From positions 1 through 38,575 of the forward strand of contig JADBYK010000037.1 in assembly GCA_020403045.1 (NCBI GenBank): a stretch of DNA of 38,575 nucleotides. The letters run 5' to 3'. Of this stretch, positions 7,072-15,973 are shown in pieces. The position numbers were made by a program, and so were the translations under genes. Each line of letters opens with the position of its first letter. Within the stretch, counting starts at the first letter, position 1. The notes under the pieces were generated by a model, which worked only from the letters and a program-made list of their open reading frames with translations, made no database searches and was not told the DNA's origin. The DNA comes from Cytophagales bacterium (GTDB lineage: Bacteria; Bacteroidota; Bacteroidia; Cytophagales; Cyclobacteriaceae).

Positions 7072-8526
7072 TTATTTATTGAGCTCTTGAACAATCAAAT
7101 CCGTTGCCAGTTTTGGGTCTGCCTTGCCTTTGCTCCTTTTCATCACCTCACCCATAAACATAGTGACTATGGCTTTCTTTCCCTTTTTATATTCGTCCAC
7201 CTTTTGAGGAAATGCAGCAATAACGTCTCTAACGATGGGTAGGATGGAATCCATACTACTTTCCTGCAATAAATTTAGTTCCTCGGCAAGTTCAAAGGCC
7301 GGGCAATCAGCTCTTTCAATTAGAGCCGGAAACAATTTTTGAGCGGCTACAGCAAAACTTAACTTGCCGTCATCAATCAGCTGAATCACTTCAGCAACTT
7401 TGTTCGCCTCCAACGGAAACGCAGCTATTTCCAAATTCGTTTCGTTGAGGTAAGATTTTATTGGACCCATCAACCAATTGGAAGCCGCTTTGTAGTTCTT
7501 CGTGTGGCTACACATCTGTTCAAAATAGGAAGCCAACTCTTTGGTTTCTGTAATGACATGCGCATCGTAAGGTGGAAGGTGATAGTTTGCAATTAACTTT
7601 TGATACAACTCCTTTGGAAGAGCCGGCATTGTAGATTTAATGCGATCGAGCCATCCGTCTGATATTTCCAGCGGGCTGACATCTGGATCAGGGAAATAGC
7701 GATAGTCATTTAGCTCTTCTTTTGTCCGCATGCTATAGGTCTTTCCATCGGCAGCATTAAAGGTGCGCGTTTCTGAAATCACCACCTCACCTCGCTCCAG
7801 CAAAGCAGTCTGACGCTCTATCTCAAAATCAATTGCATGCTGCACGTTGCGAATTGAGTTCATGTTTTTAATCTCTACCTTTTTACCCAACACGGTTGCA
7901 TCCTTCAGCATCATCGAAACATTCGCATCACAACGCAACGATCCCTCTTCCATGTTTCCATCACAAATTTCCAGGTACCGTACCAGCTTTCTGATTTCTG
8001 CCATTAACGCTCCCGCATCTTCCGATGATTCAATCACAGGCTCTGTCACAATTTCTATCAAAGCAGTACCGGCTCGGTTAAAGTCGAGCAGCGTATCTGT
8101 TTCAGCTTCTAAGTGAATTGACTTGCCTGCATCTTCTTCCAGATGAATTCGATTTAGAATAATATCTTTTTCAGTTCCGTCTTTTGTTGTGATCGTCACG
8201 AAACCACCAACACAAATAGGAGTTCGATCTTGTGTCAGCTGGTAGCCTTTTGGCAGATCTGGATAGAAATAATTCTTGCGATCGAAGATTTGAAATCTTG
8301 AAATTTGGGAATGACATGCCAAACCCATTTTAATGGCGTGCTCGACTGCTTTCTTGTTCAACTTGGGCAACGTGCCAGGGTGCGCCAACGTAATTACACC
8401 CACGTTTGTATTGGGCGCACTGCCATATTCAGCTAAATCTGAGTTAAAGATTTTGCTTTTCGTTAATAGTTGAGCATGGACTTCAAGACCGATGACTACT
8501 TTGTATTTATCAGGCGTAAAGCTCAT
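7072..8526 (-). CDS. gatB: Asp-tRNA(Asn)/Glu-tRNA(Gln) amidotransferase subunit B
   Basis: 484 residues, full length for GatB. The start 'YKVVIGLEVHAQL' and the segments 'CHSQISRFQIFDRKNYFYPDLPKGYQ', split here as FDRKNYFYPDLPKGYQ, plus 'EDAGKSIH', 'NRAGTALIEIVTEP' and 'GSLRCDANVS' are the GatB catalytic core. The C-terminal helical and YqeY-like domain ends with 'GEVMKRSKGKADPKLA'. GatB activates the misacylated Glu or Asp on tRNA by phosphorylation and passes it to ammonia from GatA; it needs GatA and GatC, which are not in this window. Its ATG overlaps the stop of the upstream vapC-like gene by 4 bases, so its translation is probably coupled to a toxin gene. Confidence 0.97.
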   Translation of the reverse strand: MSFTPDKYKVVIGLEVHAQLLTKSKIFNSDLAEYGSAPNTNVGVITLAHPGTLPKLNKKAVEHAIKMGLACHSQISRFQIFDRKNYFYPDLPKGYQLTQDRTPICVGGFVTITTKDGTEKDIILNRIHLEEDAGKSIHLEAETDTLLDFNRAGTALIEIVTEPVIESSEDAGALMAEIRKLVRYLEICDGNMEEGSLRCDANVSMMLKDATVLGKKVEIKNMNSIRNVQHAIDFEIERQTALLERGEVVISETRTFNAADGKTYSMRTKEELNDYRYFPDPDVSPLEISDGWLDRIKSTMPALPKELYQKLIANYHLPPYDAHVITETKELASYFEQMCSHTKNYKAASNWLMGPIKSYLNETNLEIAAFPLEANKVAEVIQLIDDGKLSFAVAAQKLFPALIERADCPAFELAEELNLLQESSMDSILPIVRDVIAAFPQKVDEYKKGKKAIVTMFMGEVMKRSKGKADPKLATDLIVQELNK

Positions 8527-8900
8527 TCAGAGTAAAAATCGAATACGTTCAACTCCTTTACCTTTCTAAAGTCGGAAATATTTCGAGTGATTAGGGTTGA
8601 TTTAGTCACGATAGCAGTAGCTGCAATAATGGCGTCAGGCAATTGCAATCTATATGCTTTTCTAATTTGAATAGTCTTCTCTACTACCTCATCAGTAAGT
8701 CCAATAATGGAAGCTGAATTAATCCATTGTATTACTTTGTTTGAGATTTCAGAAAAAACAAGAAGTTCTATCTTGGTTACTATTGAAATTTGAGGATAGT
8801 CGTCAATGCAATTTTTTACTACGTCACGAATCTTTCCAGTTAATTTATGAGCTGAGAAATCTACAATCATATTGGTATCCATCAAATATCTCTTTCCCAT
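8523..8900 (-). CDS. PIN-domain toxin, VapC-like ribonuclease
   Basis: 125 residues, typical for VapC. The four acidic PIN residues are visible: Asp8 in 'LMDTNMIVDF', Glu45 in 'VTKIELL', Asp89 in 'QLPDAIIAATA' and Asp110 in 'ITRNISDF'. PIN toxins are magnesium-dependent ribonucleases that usually cut tRNA or rRNA and are held in check by a cognate antitoxin. The small gene just upstream (8882-9097, 19-base overlap) is the likely antitoxin. The target RNA cannot be read from the sequence. All catalytic residues are intact, so the module looks active. Confidence 0.88.
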   Translation of the reverse strand: MGKRYLMDTNMIVDFSAHKLTGKIRDVVKNCIDDYPQISIVTKIELLVFSEISNKVIQWINSASIIGLTDEVVEKTIQIRKAYRLQLPDAIIAATAIVTKSTLITRNISDFRKVKELNVFDFYSE

Positions 8901-9097
8901 TCCTTTCGCATTTTTTTCAGTTCAATATGCATTTTCTTTGCTTGGGAAGCCGTAATGCTTCCTTCCAATTTATCTGAAAGTTCTTGAGCTAATGGCTTCT
9001 TCTCTGTTTTCAAAAGCGTAATCAGTTTCAAATCGGCTAAATTTTCAATAAGCCGCATGGCTTTTGAATTATTGATCTCGATCGTAATCTGTTTCAT
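8882..9097 (-). CDS. Antitoxin partner of the PIN toxin
   Basis: 71 residues. It starts with a beta strand 'MKQITIEINNSKAMRLIENL', continues with helices and ends in a Lys-rich, probably toxin-binding helix ('KKMHIELKKMRKEWERDI'). This is the usual layout of small antitoxins coded before PIN toxins in Bacteroidota, but I cannot assign it to a named family such as AbrB, Phd or RHH. Its ATG overlaps the alaS stop codon (ATGA, 9094-9097), and its own 3' end overlaps the toxin by 19 bases. It probably has no promoter of its own and relies on read-through from alaS, unless one lies inside alaS. Confidence 0.75.
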   Translation of the reverse strand: MKQITIEINNSKAMRLIENLADLKLITLLKTEKKPLAQELSDKLEGSITASQAKKMHIELKKMRKEWERDI

Positions 9098-11724
9098 ACT
9101 TGTACTAATTTAATGGCTTTTTCAATAACTCTATCTAATCCGCTAATATCTTTCCCTCCGGCCGTAGCAAAAAAAGGTTGCCCTCCCCCACCGCCATCAA
9201 TTCCCCTGGCCAGTTCTTTTACCATATTTCCAGCATGATACTTTTTTGTTGCCTCCAATTTTTCACCGATCATCACAGCCACCTGTGGTTTGCCTTCCAT
9301 GTCAGCCGCGAGTATCATCAACAGATCATCAAATTGATTGCGCAATGCATAGGCGATATTTTTTAAGGCATCTGCATTGGGCACACTCACTCGCTCCAAA
9401 ACCAGCGTACAACCATTGGATTTTACTGCTTTAGCTGCAAGTATGTCTTTCAGCGTATTGGCTTGTTGCTGGTAAATGATTTCCAGCTTTTTTTCAAGGC
9501 CATGTTTTTCGTCTACCAGCGCTTGAATAGACGCAACGACATCTTTCGGGTTTTTGAGTTGTGCTTTGATCTGCCCCATCTCATTATAAAAGCCGTTCAG
9601 GTATTCAAATGCCCCATCTGCCGTAACCGCTTCAATTCTGCGAACACCGGCAGCTACCGAACTCTCGGAAACAATTTTTAGCAATCCGATATTTCCTGTG
9701 GCCTTCACATGAGTACCTCCACAAAGCTCAACAGAGAATTTCGGGTCAAACGTGATCACCCTAACAAACTCTCCGTATTTCTCACCAAACAATGCCATCG
9801 CGCCCAGCGACTTTGCTTTTTCTATTGGCACATTGCGCTGCTCATTCAACTGAATGTTCTCTCTGATTTTTTCATTGACGATGGTTTCAACTCTCGAAAC
9901 TTCTTCGCTTGTCATGGCAGCAAAGTGAGAGAAATCGAAACGCAATATCTTGTCATTCACCAAAGAACCTTTTTGCTCCACATGCTTTCCTAGTACTTCT
10001 CGCAGGGCAGCATGAAGTAAATGCGTGGCTGAGTGATTAGCCATGGAAAGTCTGCGCTGATGAACATTTACTTTGGCTTGAACTATTCCTTCTAAATTGG
10101 CAGGAAGTCTCTCCACCCAGTGAACGATCAGATCATTCTCTTTCTTGGTATCAACGACCGTAATTTTTTCCAACTCTATTTCTAGAGTTCCAGTATCACC
10201 CACCTGCCCTCCACTTTCTGCATAGAAAGGAGTTTTATCCAGTACCAACTGAAATAACTCTTTGTTCTTTTGTTTTACTTTTCGGTAGCGTAAAATTTTT
10301 GAAGTGGAAGTCAATTCATCGTAGCCAATAAATTCTGGTTTGCCTGCCTGACCGGCAGGCAGGTCGCCTTCCAACACCACCACCCAGTCTCCGGTTTCTT
10401 TGGCTGCATCGGCTTTCGAACGTGTTTTTTGTTTGGCCATTTCTTCAATGAACCCTTTTTCATCCACCAAAAAACCACGTTCTCGCGCAATGAGAGAAGT
10501 TAAATCAAACGGAAAGCCGAAGGTATCATACAGTTCAAAAGCTTGCTCTCCAGAAATTGTCTTGTCAAAATTCTCAATCCGCTTCAAACCTTTTTCCAGT
10601 GTTCTCAAAAAAGAAATCTCTTCTTCATGCACAACCTTACTCACATACTCTAGTTGTTGGTGTAACTCCGGAAACACATCTTTCAACTGCAAAGCAAGCA
10701 AAGGCACCAAGCGATGGATGAATGGCTCTTTAAAATTCAAATAAGAAAATCCATAGCGCACTGCTCTCCTCAAAATTCTTCTGATCACATAGCCCGCGCC
10801 CGTGTTACTCGGCAACTGCCCATCGGAAATCGCAAAGGATACAGCACGAATATGATCGGCCATTACCCGGATCGCAATATCGGTTTTTATATTGTCTCCA
10901 TATTTTACATTGGCATTGATCGCTATGAAATCCATCAACGGGCTAAATACATCTGTATCGTAGTTAGATGTTTTTGCCTGAATGGCCATGCAAAGTCGCT
11001 CGAAGCCCATTCCGGTATCTACATGTTTATCTGGCAAAGGCACCAATGCACCGGAAGCAAGTCTGTTAAACTGGATGAACACCAAATTCCAAATCTCCAC
11101 GACTTGCGGATGATCGCTATTGACTAAATCACGACCAGCTTTTAGCATTCTTTCTTCCTCTGAACGCAGGTCAATATGAATTTCTGAGCACGGCCCACAT
11201 GGACCACTTTCGCCCATCTCCCAAAAATTGTCCTTTTTATTACCGTGAAGAATGCGATCCTCTTGTACGAAAGTGCGCCAAAGGTCTTTGGCTTCTTCGT
11301 CCACCTGCAGGTTATCGCCTTTATCGCCACCAAAAACTGTTACATATAATCTGTCTTTGGGCAATTCATATACTCCTGTCAATAGCTCCCATGCCCAACT
11401 GATTGCCTCTTTTTTAAAGTAATCACCGAAGCTCCAATTGCCAAGCATTTCGAACATAGTGTGGTGGTAGGTGTCCAGCCCCACGTCTTCCAGGTCGTTG
11501 TGCTTACCGCTTACCCTAAGGCACTTTTGTGTGTCGGCTACACGTCTGTTAGTCGAAATTGAATTGCCCAAAAAGTAGTCCTTGAACTGCACCATGCCCG
11601 AGTTGGTAAACAGCAGCGAAGGGTCATTTTTAAGCACTAAAGGGGCAGAAGGGACGATTTTATGGCCTTTACTTTCAAAGAAATCGAGGAATTTTTGGCG
11701 GACGATGGCCGATGTCATATGCAT
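9094..11724 (-). CDS. alaS: Alanyl-tRNA synthetase
   Basis: 876 residues. The class II catalytic part (1-~400) carries 'FTNSGMVQFKDYFLG', 'DTYHHTMFEMLGNWSFGDYF' and 'GYVIRRILRRAVRYG'. The editing domain has both zinc motifs, HSATH (about 563-567) and CGGTH (about 667-671). The C-Ala domain ends with the glycine stretch 'GGGGGQPFFATAGG'. It charges tRNA-Ala and hydrolyses mischarged Ser/Gly. An oddity is an extra 'LPAGQAG' near residues 454-461, encoded by a palindromic repeat. The start could be ATG 11724 or 11718 two codons later. It is the first gene of the alaS-antitoxin-toxin-gatB run and is divergent from the M23 genes. Confidence 0.97.
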   Translation of the reverse strand: MHMTSAIVRQKFLDFFESKGHKIVPSAPLVLKNDPSLLFTNSGMVQFKDYFLGNSISTNRRVADTQKCLRVSGKHNDLEDVGLDTYHHTMFEMLGNWSFGDYFKKEAISWAWELLTGVYELPKDRLYVTVFGGDKGDNLQVDEEAKDLWRTFVQEDRILHGNKKDNFWEMGESGPCGPCSEIHIDLRSEEERMLKAGRDLVNSDHPQVVEIWNLVFIQFNRLASGALVPLPDKHVDTGMGFERLCMAIQAKTSNYDTDVFSPLMDFIAINANVKYGDNIKTDIAIRVMADHIRAVSFAISDGQLPSNTGAGYVIRRILRRAVRYGFSYLNFKEPFIHRLVPLLALQLKDVFPELHQQLEYVSKVVHEEEISFLRTLEKGLKRIENFDKTISGEQAFELYDTFGFPFDLTSLIARERGFLVDEKGFIEEMAKQKTRSKADAAKETGDWVVVLEGDLPAGQAGKPEFIGYDELTSTSKILRYRKVKQKNKELFQLVLDKTPFYAESGGQVGDTGTLEIELEKITVVDTKKENDLIVHWVERLPANLEGIVQAKVNVHQRRLSMANHSATHLLHAALREVLGKHVEQKGSLVNDKILRFDFSHFAAMTSEEVSRVETIVNEKIRENIQLNEQRNVPIEKAKSLGAMALFGEKYGEFVRVITFDPKFSVELCGGTHVKATGNIGLLKIVSESSVAAGVRRIEAVTADGAFEYLNGFYNEMGQIKAQLKNPKDVVASIQALVDEKHGLEKKLEIIYQQQANTLKDILAAKAVKSNGCTLVLERVSVPNADALKNIAYALRNQFDDLLMILAADMEGKPQVAVMIGEKLEATKKYHAGNMVKELARGIDGGGGGQPFFATAGGKDISGLDRVIEKAIKLVQV
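10343..10363. repeat. Short palindromic repeat inserted in frame in alaS
   Basis: Arms CCTGCCTG and CAGGCAGG around ACCGG make a 21-base palindrome. On the coding strand it adds 'LPAGQAG' between two otherwise ordinary AlaS segments, at a linker between catalytic and editing domains. Similar in-frame 'LPAGQAG' peptides are, from memory, seen in unrelated Bacteroidota proteins, which points to a mobile palindrome. Confidence 0.6.
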
Positions 11725-11740
11725 TTGGTCGAATTAAACT

Positions 11741-11771
11741 TTTGATAAAGAGGACATTTTGCCTACTTTTA
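11741..11771 (+). promoter_or_regulatory. Promoter of the M23 peptidase pair
   Basis: TTTG (11741-11744), 19 bases, then TACTTTTA (11764-11771) fit the Bacteroidota -33/-7 pattern with one mismatch in the -7 box. Spacing is the same as in the blaI promoter. The start point would be near 11778, about 70 bases before the ATG. Confidence 0.5.
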
Positions 11772-11795
11772 TGAGTTCACAGTCTTACAAAAGCA

Positions 11796-11825
11796 CAAAA
11801 TTAACCCATTAGGTTCATTATAAAA
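11796..11825 (-). promoter_or_regulatory. Possible alaS promoter
   Basis: On the minus strand TAATTTTG (11803-11796) matches the -7 consensus fully; the -33 position has only TTTT (11825-11822) at 18-base spacing. If used, the alaS leader overlaps the M23 leader on the other strand. Confidence 0.4.
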
Positions 11826-11846
11826 GGAATTGAATAAAAGTTGGCA

Positions 11847-12818
11847 ATGGCAGAAACAAAATTCAGGTACAATCCAAAAACACTGCGCTACGAAAGGGTA
11901 ATCCCTTCGATCGTGAGCATCGCGTTTAGAGGATTTGGCTATTTGATCTTTGGCTGCCTCTTTTTTGTGGGTTTAGTGATGCTTCAAAATTTTGTGATTG
12001 AAACCCCGCTCGAAAAATCGTTGCGCGCTGAAAACGAAGCCCTTCAGCTCCACAAGAATGTTCTAGTTGCCAGTTTGCAAGAGTCTAATAGGGGTATTCA
12101 GGACCTTCGTATAGAGGATCAGCAGCTTTACGAACGACTTTTTGAAACCAAAGTCGTTTCTGAAAACGAAACAGACGTCTATAAAAAAGATGAAATATTA
12201 ACCGCTAAACCTACCCTATTTGCAGAATGGGAAAAATCGGTTCGTAACAACTTCACTTCTGTTTTTAAAAAGGCGCAATTGAGAGATCAGTCATGGGCTC
12301 AACTGATTCATATCGACAAAACGAAGTTGTACAAATTAAAGCTCCTACCCAGTATTTCGCCTATTCCTGAAATGGAAGCAGACAAGTTGGTATCAGGTTT
12401 TGGTAAACGAATAAATCCTTTCCATAAGGGAATATATCAACATGATGGAATTGATTTCGCTATGCCTGCCGGAACGCCTGTTGTGGCTACTGCCCCCGGC
12501 ACAATTTTACGAGCTAACACCAGCAACCAGGTAGCGGGTTTTGGCAACTATGTCGAAATAGATCATGGGAATGGAATTATCACGCGGTATGCTCACTTGG
12601 CAGACCTTAATGTAAGATTCGGTCAATCGGTAGCCAAAGGGCAGAAAATTGGCACCGTTGGATCGAGTGGCGGTTCCATTGCACCCCACCTTCACTATGA
12701 GGTGATACGCGGTGGTGTTAACGTGAACCCTGTTCACTACGTGGTGGGTACTTACTCCAGCACATTTTATAATAACCTTGTGCAGGCAAGTGAAAAAAGA
12801 AATCAGTCACTGGATTAA
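11847..12818 (+). CDS. M23 (LytM-type) peptidoglycan endopeptidase, first of a pair
   Basis: 323 residues from the ATG at 11847 (a TTG two codons upstream is less likely). The N terminus is cytoplasmic ('KFRYNPKTLRYERV'), then a membrane segment at about 28-50, a coiled-coil stretch to ~95, a helical spacer, and the LytM domain (~185-300). Zinc ligands are present: H-D-G-I-D near 199-203 and H-L-H near 281-283, so it should be catalytic, cutting peptide crosslinks in the periplasm. The stop overlaps the ATG of the second M23 gene by one base (TAATG). An M23 gene divergent from alaS is a common Bacteroidota arrangement. Confidence 0.92.
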   Translation: MAETKFRYNPKTLRYERVIPSIVSIAFRGFGYLIFGCLFFVGLVMLQNFVIETPLEKSLRAENEALQLHKNVLVASLQESNRGIQDLRIEDQQLYERLFETKVVSENETDVYKKDEILTAKPTLFAEWEKSVRNNFTSVFKKAQLRDQSWAQLIHIDKTKLYKLKLLPSISPIPEMEADKLVSGFGKRINPFHKGIYQHDGIDFAMPAGTPVVATAPGTILRANTSNQVAGFGNYVEIDHGNGIITRYAHLADLNVRFGQSVAKGQKIGTVGSSGGSIAPHLHYEVIRGGVNVNPVHYVVGTYSSTFYNNLVQASEKRNQSLD

Positions 12819-13774
12819 TGACGAAGGTAAAGTATACATATAATCCAGTTACCTGTAAATACGAGCCAATTATCGTATGCCCTCGCTTGTTAGGAAAGGC
12901 TACGCTACGCTTTCTAGCCGTTTCGTTTGTTATTGGCCTTGCCGGAAGCATTTATTTCCATTTTCAGTATCCCTATTTGGACGAGACGCTGCAAAGCCAC
13001 GAGAATGCCTATCTGAAAGCAGAGTGGAGACTACTCGAAAAACGTTTAAACAACAGTTCGCAGCAACTGAGCGCACTGGAAAAAAACGATGACCAAAATT
13101 TCCGTGTGATACTTGATCTGGATCCTTTGTCACCGTCCCAACGCGAAGCTGGTGTCGGTGGTCGTCCAAAAGAGAGCGAAACGATCACTTACCCGCTAAT
13201 CAAATTAGCGTATGATAAGGCGGCAAAAATCAAAAACCGGCTAGACATACAGCGCCAGTCCATTGATCAGCTAAAAACAGAACTTGGAAAAAAAGAGCGT
13301 ATGTGGGCATCGCGGCCGGCCATTCAGCCAATTAATAACAAAGATCTAAAGCAACTTCACACCATTTTTGGTATGCGGATGCATCCGATTCTAGGGTATG
13401 TTCGCCCTCACAACGGACTTGATTTTACCGCACCGCATGGATCACCAGTGTACGCAACCGGTGACGCGGTCGTTATGTATACCGGATTCTCAACTTATGG
13501 AAATGTAATTTATTTAGATCATGGCTTTGGTTTTGAAACCAGATACGCCCATTTGACCCGCTATATAGTGGAACCCGGGCAAGTCATTAAAAGAGGCCAG
13601 ATCATCGGATACGTAGGTAATACCGGTTTATCAGCAGCACCACATCTTCACTATGAAGTGCATTATAAGAATGTGGCCATCAACCCGATCAATTTCTTTC
13701 AGCGCGATCTCAGCAACAAGGAATATGAAAAACTGATTGAGTTGGGAAGTAAGTCAACTACGTCACTCGATTAA
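12818..13774 (+). CDS. M23 (LytM-type) peptidoglycan endopeptidase, second of a pair
   Basis: 318 residues with the same plan as the gene before it: a short N terminus with the shared 'YNPVTCKYEP' motif, a membrane segment at about 28-50, a coiled coil with many Lys/Gln/Leu (60-95 and 130-165), and a C-terminal LytM domain. Ligands are H-N-G-L-D near 198-202 and H-L-H near 276-278, preceded by 'GMRMHPILGYVRPH'. It is predicted active. The two proteins are clearly paralogous but only moderately similar, so the duplication is old; their coupled translation suggests a heteromeric or sequential role in wall remodelling, which is inference. Confidence 0.92.
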   Translation: MTKVKYTYNPVTCKYEPIIVCPRLLGKATLRFLAVSFVIGLAGSIYFHFQYPYLDETLQSHENAYLKAEWRLLEKRLNNSSQQLSALEKNDDQNFRVILDLDPLSPSQREAGVGGRPKESETITYPLIKLAYDKAAKIKNRLDIQRQSIDQLKTELGKKERMWASRPAIQPINNKDLKQLHTIFGMRMHPILGYVRPHNGLDFTAPHGSPVYATGDAVVMYTGFSTYGNVIYLDHGFGFETRYAHLTRYIVEPGQVIKRGQIIGYVGNTGLSAAPHLHYEVHYKNVAINPINFFQRDLSNKEYEKLIELGSKSTTSLD

Positions 13775-13788
13775 GAGAATTCCTAAAT

Positions 13789-14622
13789 CTAACTATGTCT
13801 TTTTATCGCCAGCAATGGTATTGTACCTAAATAGGCCAAAGTCCGTGTGACGCTTTTTGCAAATAGCTTTTCTTCCAAACTTAACTTGTGGGTAAAGGTA
13901 GTCAGTAGGTCAGCTTTTGTTTGCTTGATGTATTGGTCAATCGCTTTTGGAATATCGTCATCCAGGATAAGCTTAAAATCCAGCTTGTCGTAATTTGTTT
14001 TTTTGATAATTGCCTCTAAAGAAATTTTTGCGGCTTCCACCTTTTTGTCCATCGAGGGCACCACATGTATCATATGTACAGCCGATCCATAAATACGCGC
14101 AAATTCAACGACAATATCTAACTCCTTTTGTGTGTCTTTCAAATCAGTGGCATACACAATGTGCTGTAAATTTTTGTATTGTGCAAACTCAGGTATTGCC
14201 AGCACCGGACATGGGCAATCGTCAATGACCGACACGGTGGTGCCACCTAATCTTGCCTTCTTTAAGGCAGATGCTCCCCGCGAGCCCATCACCACGATAT
14301 TCGTTTTGTTTTTTTCTGTATAGCGCTTCACCATCTCAGCCACGGTGTGCGAGCGAATCGCCTTAAATTCAATTTGATAATCGCCCTTAACTGTACTTCG
14401 CAACTCTTCTATTAAGTTCCGTCCCTCCTCCTCGGTAATCTGGATGAGCGATTTTTCAATTTGCTTCATCTTAAGATTTGCCTTTGGCACACCATCAAAT
14501 CGTACAATGTTCAATATTGTGAATTCCGCTTTCACGGGTGCGGCCATCCGAAGCGCGTAGGAAATGGCTAATTTGGATAAAGCGGAAAAATCTGTGAGAA
14601 GGACAATTTTGGGTACTGCCAT
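13789..14622 (-). CDS. Universal stress protein with two UspA domains
   Basis: 277 residues, two tandem Usp domains. The first (1-~145) opens with 'KIVLLTDFSALSKLAISYALRMA' (strand and helix; shown up to IS as KIVLLTDFSALSKLAIS) and has the ATP-binding loop 'VMGSRGASALKKARLGGTTV'. The second (from 'LQHIVYATDLKDTQ') lacks the G-x2-G loop and ends in 'LAYLGTIPLLAIK', so only one nucleotide site is likely. Proteins of this kind respond to stress and starvation in the cytoplasm, mechanism mostly unclear. It is convergent with the M23 pair (14-base gap) and has no operon partner. Confidence 0.9.
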   Translation of the reverse strand: MAVPKIVLLTDFSALSKLAISYALRMAAPVKAEFTILNIVRFDGVPKANLKMKQIEKSLIQITEEEGRNLIEELRSTVKGDYQIEFKAIRSHTVAEMVKRYTEKNKTNIVVMGSRGASALKKARLGGTTVSVIDDCPCPVLAIPEFAQYKNLQHIVYATDLKDTQKELDIVVEFARIYGSAVHMIHVVPSMDKKVEAAKISLEAIIKKTNYDKLDFKLILDDDIPKAIDQYIKQTKADLLTTFTHKLSLEEKLFAKSVTRTLAYLGTIPLLAIKRHS

Positions 14623-14713
14623 AAAAATCGATTAAGTCAAAAATAAACCATTAAACGCCATTAAAAAAGCGATTAAGAATGTAAATTTCCAATTCAAATT
14701 CAACACCAAAACA

Positions 14714-15934
14714 ATGTGCAAAAAACCAATTCTCATAGTTTGTCTCGCCTTTCTTTCGTTAGTTGGGCAAACACAGATCAATTCAAAGCTCATTCAATCG
14801 CACATTAAGATTCTTTCCAGCGATTCCCTGGAGGGCCGAGGCACAGGAACAGCGGGAGAAAAACTGGCGATTGCCTACATCCAATCGCAATGGAGTAAGA
14901 TCGGGCTAGTGCCAAAAGGCGATGGAAAGTTATTTACCCAAAAATTCACTTTCAAAGGTGGAATTCACGGGACAGGTGAAGAAGGTAACGCTTACAACCT
15001 GGTCGGATTCATTGACAACCAAGCCGCCAATACCATCGTGATTGGCGCTCACTTTGACCACTTAGGTTTGGGAAATCAAGGCAGCTCGTTGGATGCGAAT
15101 CCTCAAAATAAAATACACAATGGCGCAGATGACAATGCATCGGGAGTTGCTGGCGTAATCGAATTGGCACGGCACTTCCAAACGAATAAAATCAAAGAGT
15201 CGACCAATTTTCTGTTTCTATGTTTCAGTGGCGAAGAGCTGGGACTCTACGGATCCAAGTACTTTACAGAGAATCCAACGATAGATTTGACAAAGGTGAG
15301 CTACATGATAAATATGGATATGATTGGGCGACTGGATCCACAATCAAAAAGCCTGGCTGTAAGTGGAACTGGAACCAGCGCTGCATGGGAACCCCTTCTT
15401 AAAAAACTATCAACTGAAAAATTGTTGATTAAAACTGACTCAGCCGGTGTAGGACCTTCCGATCACACTTCCTTTTATCTCAAAAATATCCCAGTGCTTC
15501 ATTTTTTTACCGGCTCCCATAGCGACTACCACAAGCCATCGGATGACGCAGAAAAAATAAATTATGAGGGTGAAAAAGAAATCCTTGAGTTAATTATTCG
15601 CCTGGTTGAAAATCTTGACAAGCAACCAAAACTGACTTTTCTTGCTACCAAAAATAAGTCGATGGGGTCGGCTCGCGCATTTAAAGTTACCATGGGTGTA
15701 ATGCCGAGCTATACATCTAGCGAAGAGGGACTGAAGGTTGATGGCGTAACCGAAGGAAAGCCTGCTCAAAAAGCCGGGATTGTGGCTGGTGATGTTATCG
15801 TTCAGATTGGATCTTATCAAATAAAAGATATGCAGGGTTACATGGATGCATTAGGTAAGTTTGAAAAAGGACAAGTAGTACCTGTGAAACTGAAAAGAGA
15901 AAAGGAAATTATTACACTCAACGTTACCTTTTAA
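14714..15934 (+). CDS. M28 zinc aminopeptidase with C-terminal PDZ domain
   Basis: 406 residues with a signal peptide (about 1-22). The M28 core shows the metal ligands in order: His113 in 'GAHFDHLGLG', Asp139/140 in 'NGADDNASG', Glu174/175 in 'SGEELGLYG', Asp202 in 'INMDMIGRL', and His273 in 'SDYHKPSDD'. This is a two-zinc exopeptidase exported to the periplasm or beyond. Residues ~320-406 are a PDZ domain ('GLKVDGVTEGKPAQKAGI', 'AGDVIVQIGSYQIKDM') that probably binds substrate tails or partners. The M28-PDZ layout is known in Bacteroidota. It is a single gene, 98 bases before yebC. Confidence 0.93.
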   Translation: MCKKPILIVCLAFLSLVGQTQINSKLIQSHIKILSSDSLEGRGTGTAGEKLAIAYIQSQWSKIGLVPKGDGKLFTQKFTFKGGIHGTGEEGNAYNLVGFIDNQAANTIVIGAHFDHLGLGNQGSSLDANPQNKIHNGADDNASGVAGVIELARHFQTNKIKESTNFLFLCFSGEELGLYGSKYFTENPTIDLTKVSYMINMDMIGRLDPQSKSLAVSGTGTSAAWEPLLKKLSTEKLLIKTDSAGVGPSDHTSFYLKNIPVLHFFTGSHSDYHKPSDDAEKINYEGEKEILELIIRLVENLDKQPKLTFLATKNKSMGSARAFKVTMGVMPSYTSSEEGLKVDGVTEGKPAQKAGIVAGDVIVQIGSYQIKDMQGYMDALGKFEKGQVVPVKLKREKEIITLNVTF

Positions 15935-15973
15935 CGAGATCAAACTCGTGTAAATTTGGAAGTTTGATAATCA

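Noticed and set aside
8523-9097. Toxin-antitoxin pair as part of a defence island
   Set aside because: Its neighbours are all housekeeping genes with overlapping frames; no other defence gene is in the window.
13120-13180. 'LSPSQREAGVGGRPK' in the second M23 protein as another repeat insertion
   Set aside because: The segment matches a normal conserved loop of this M23 family, and the DNA has no clear palindrome.
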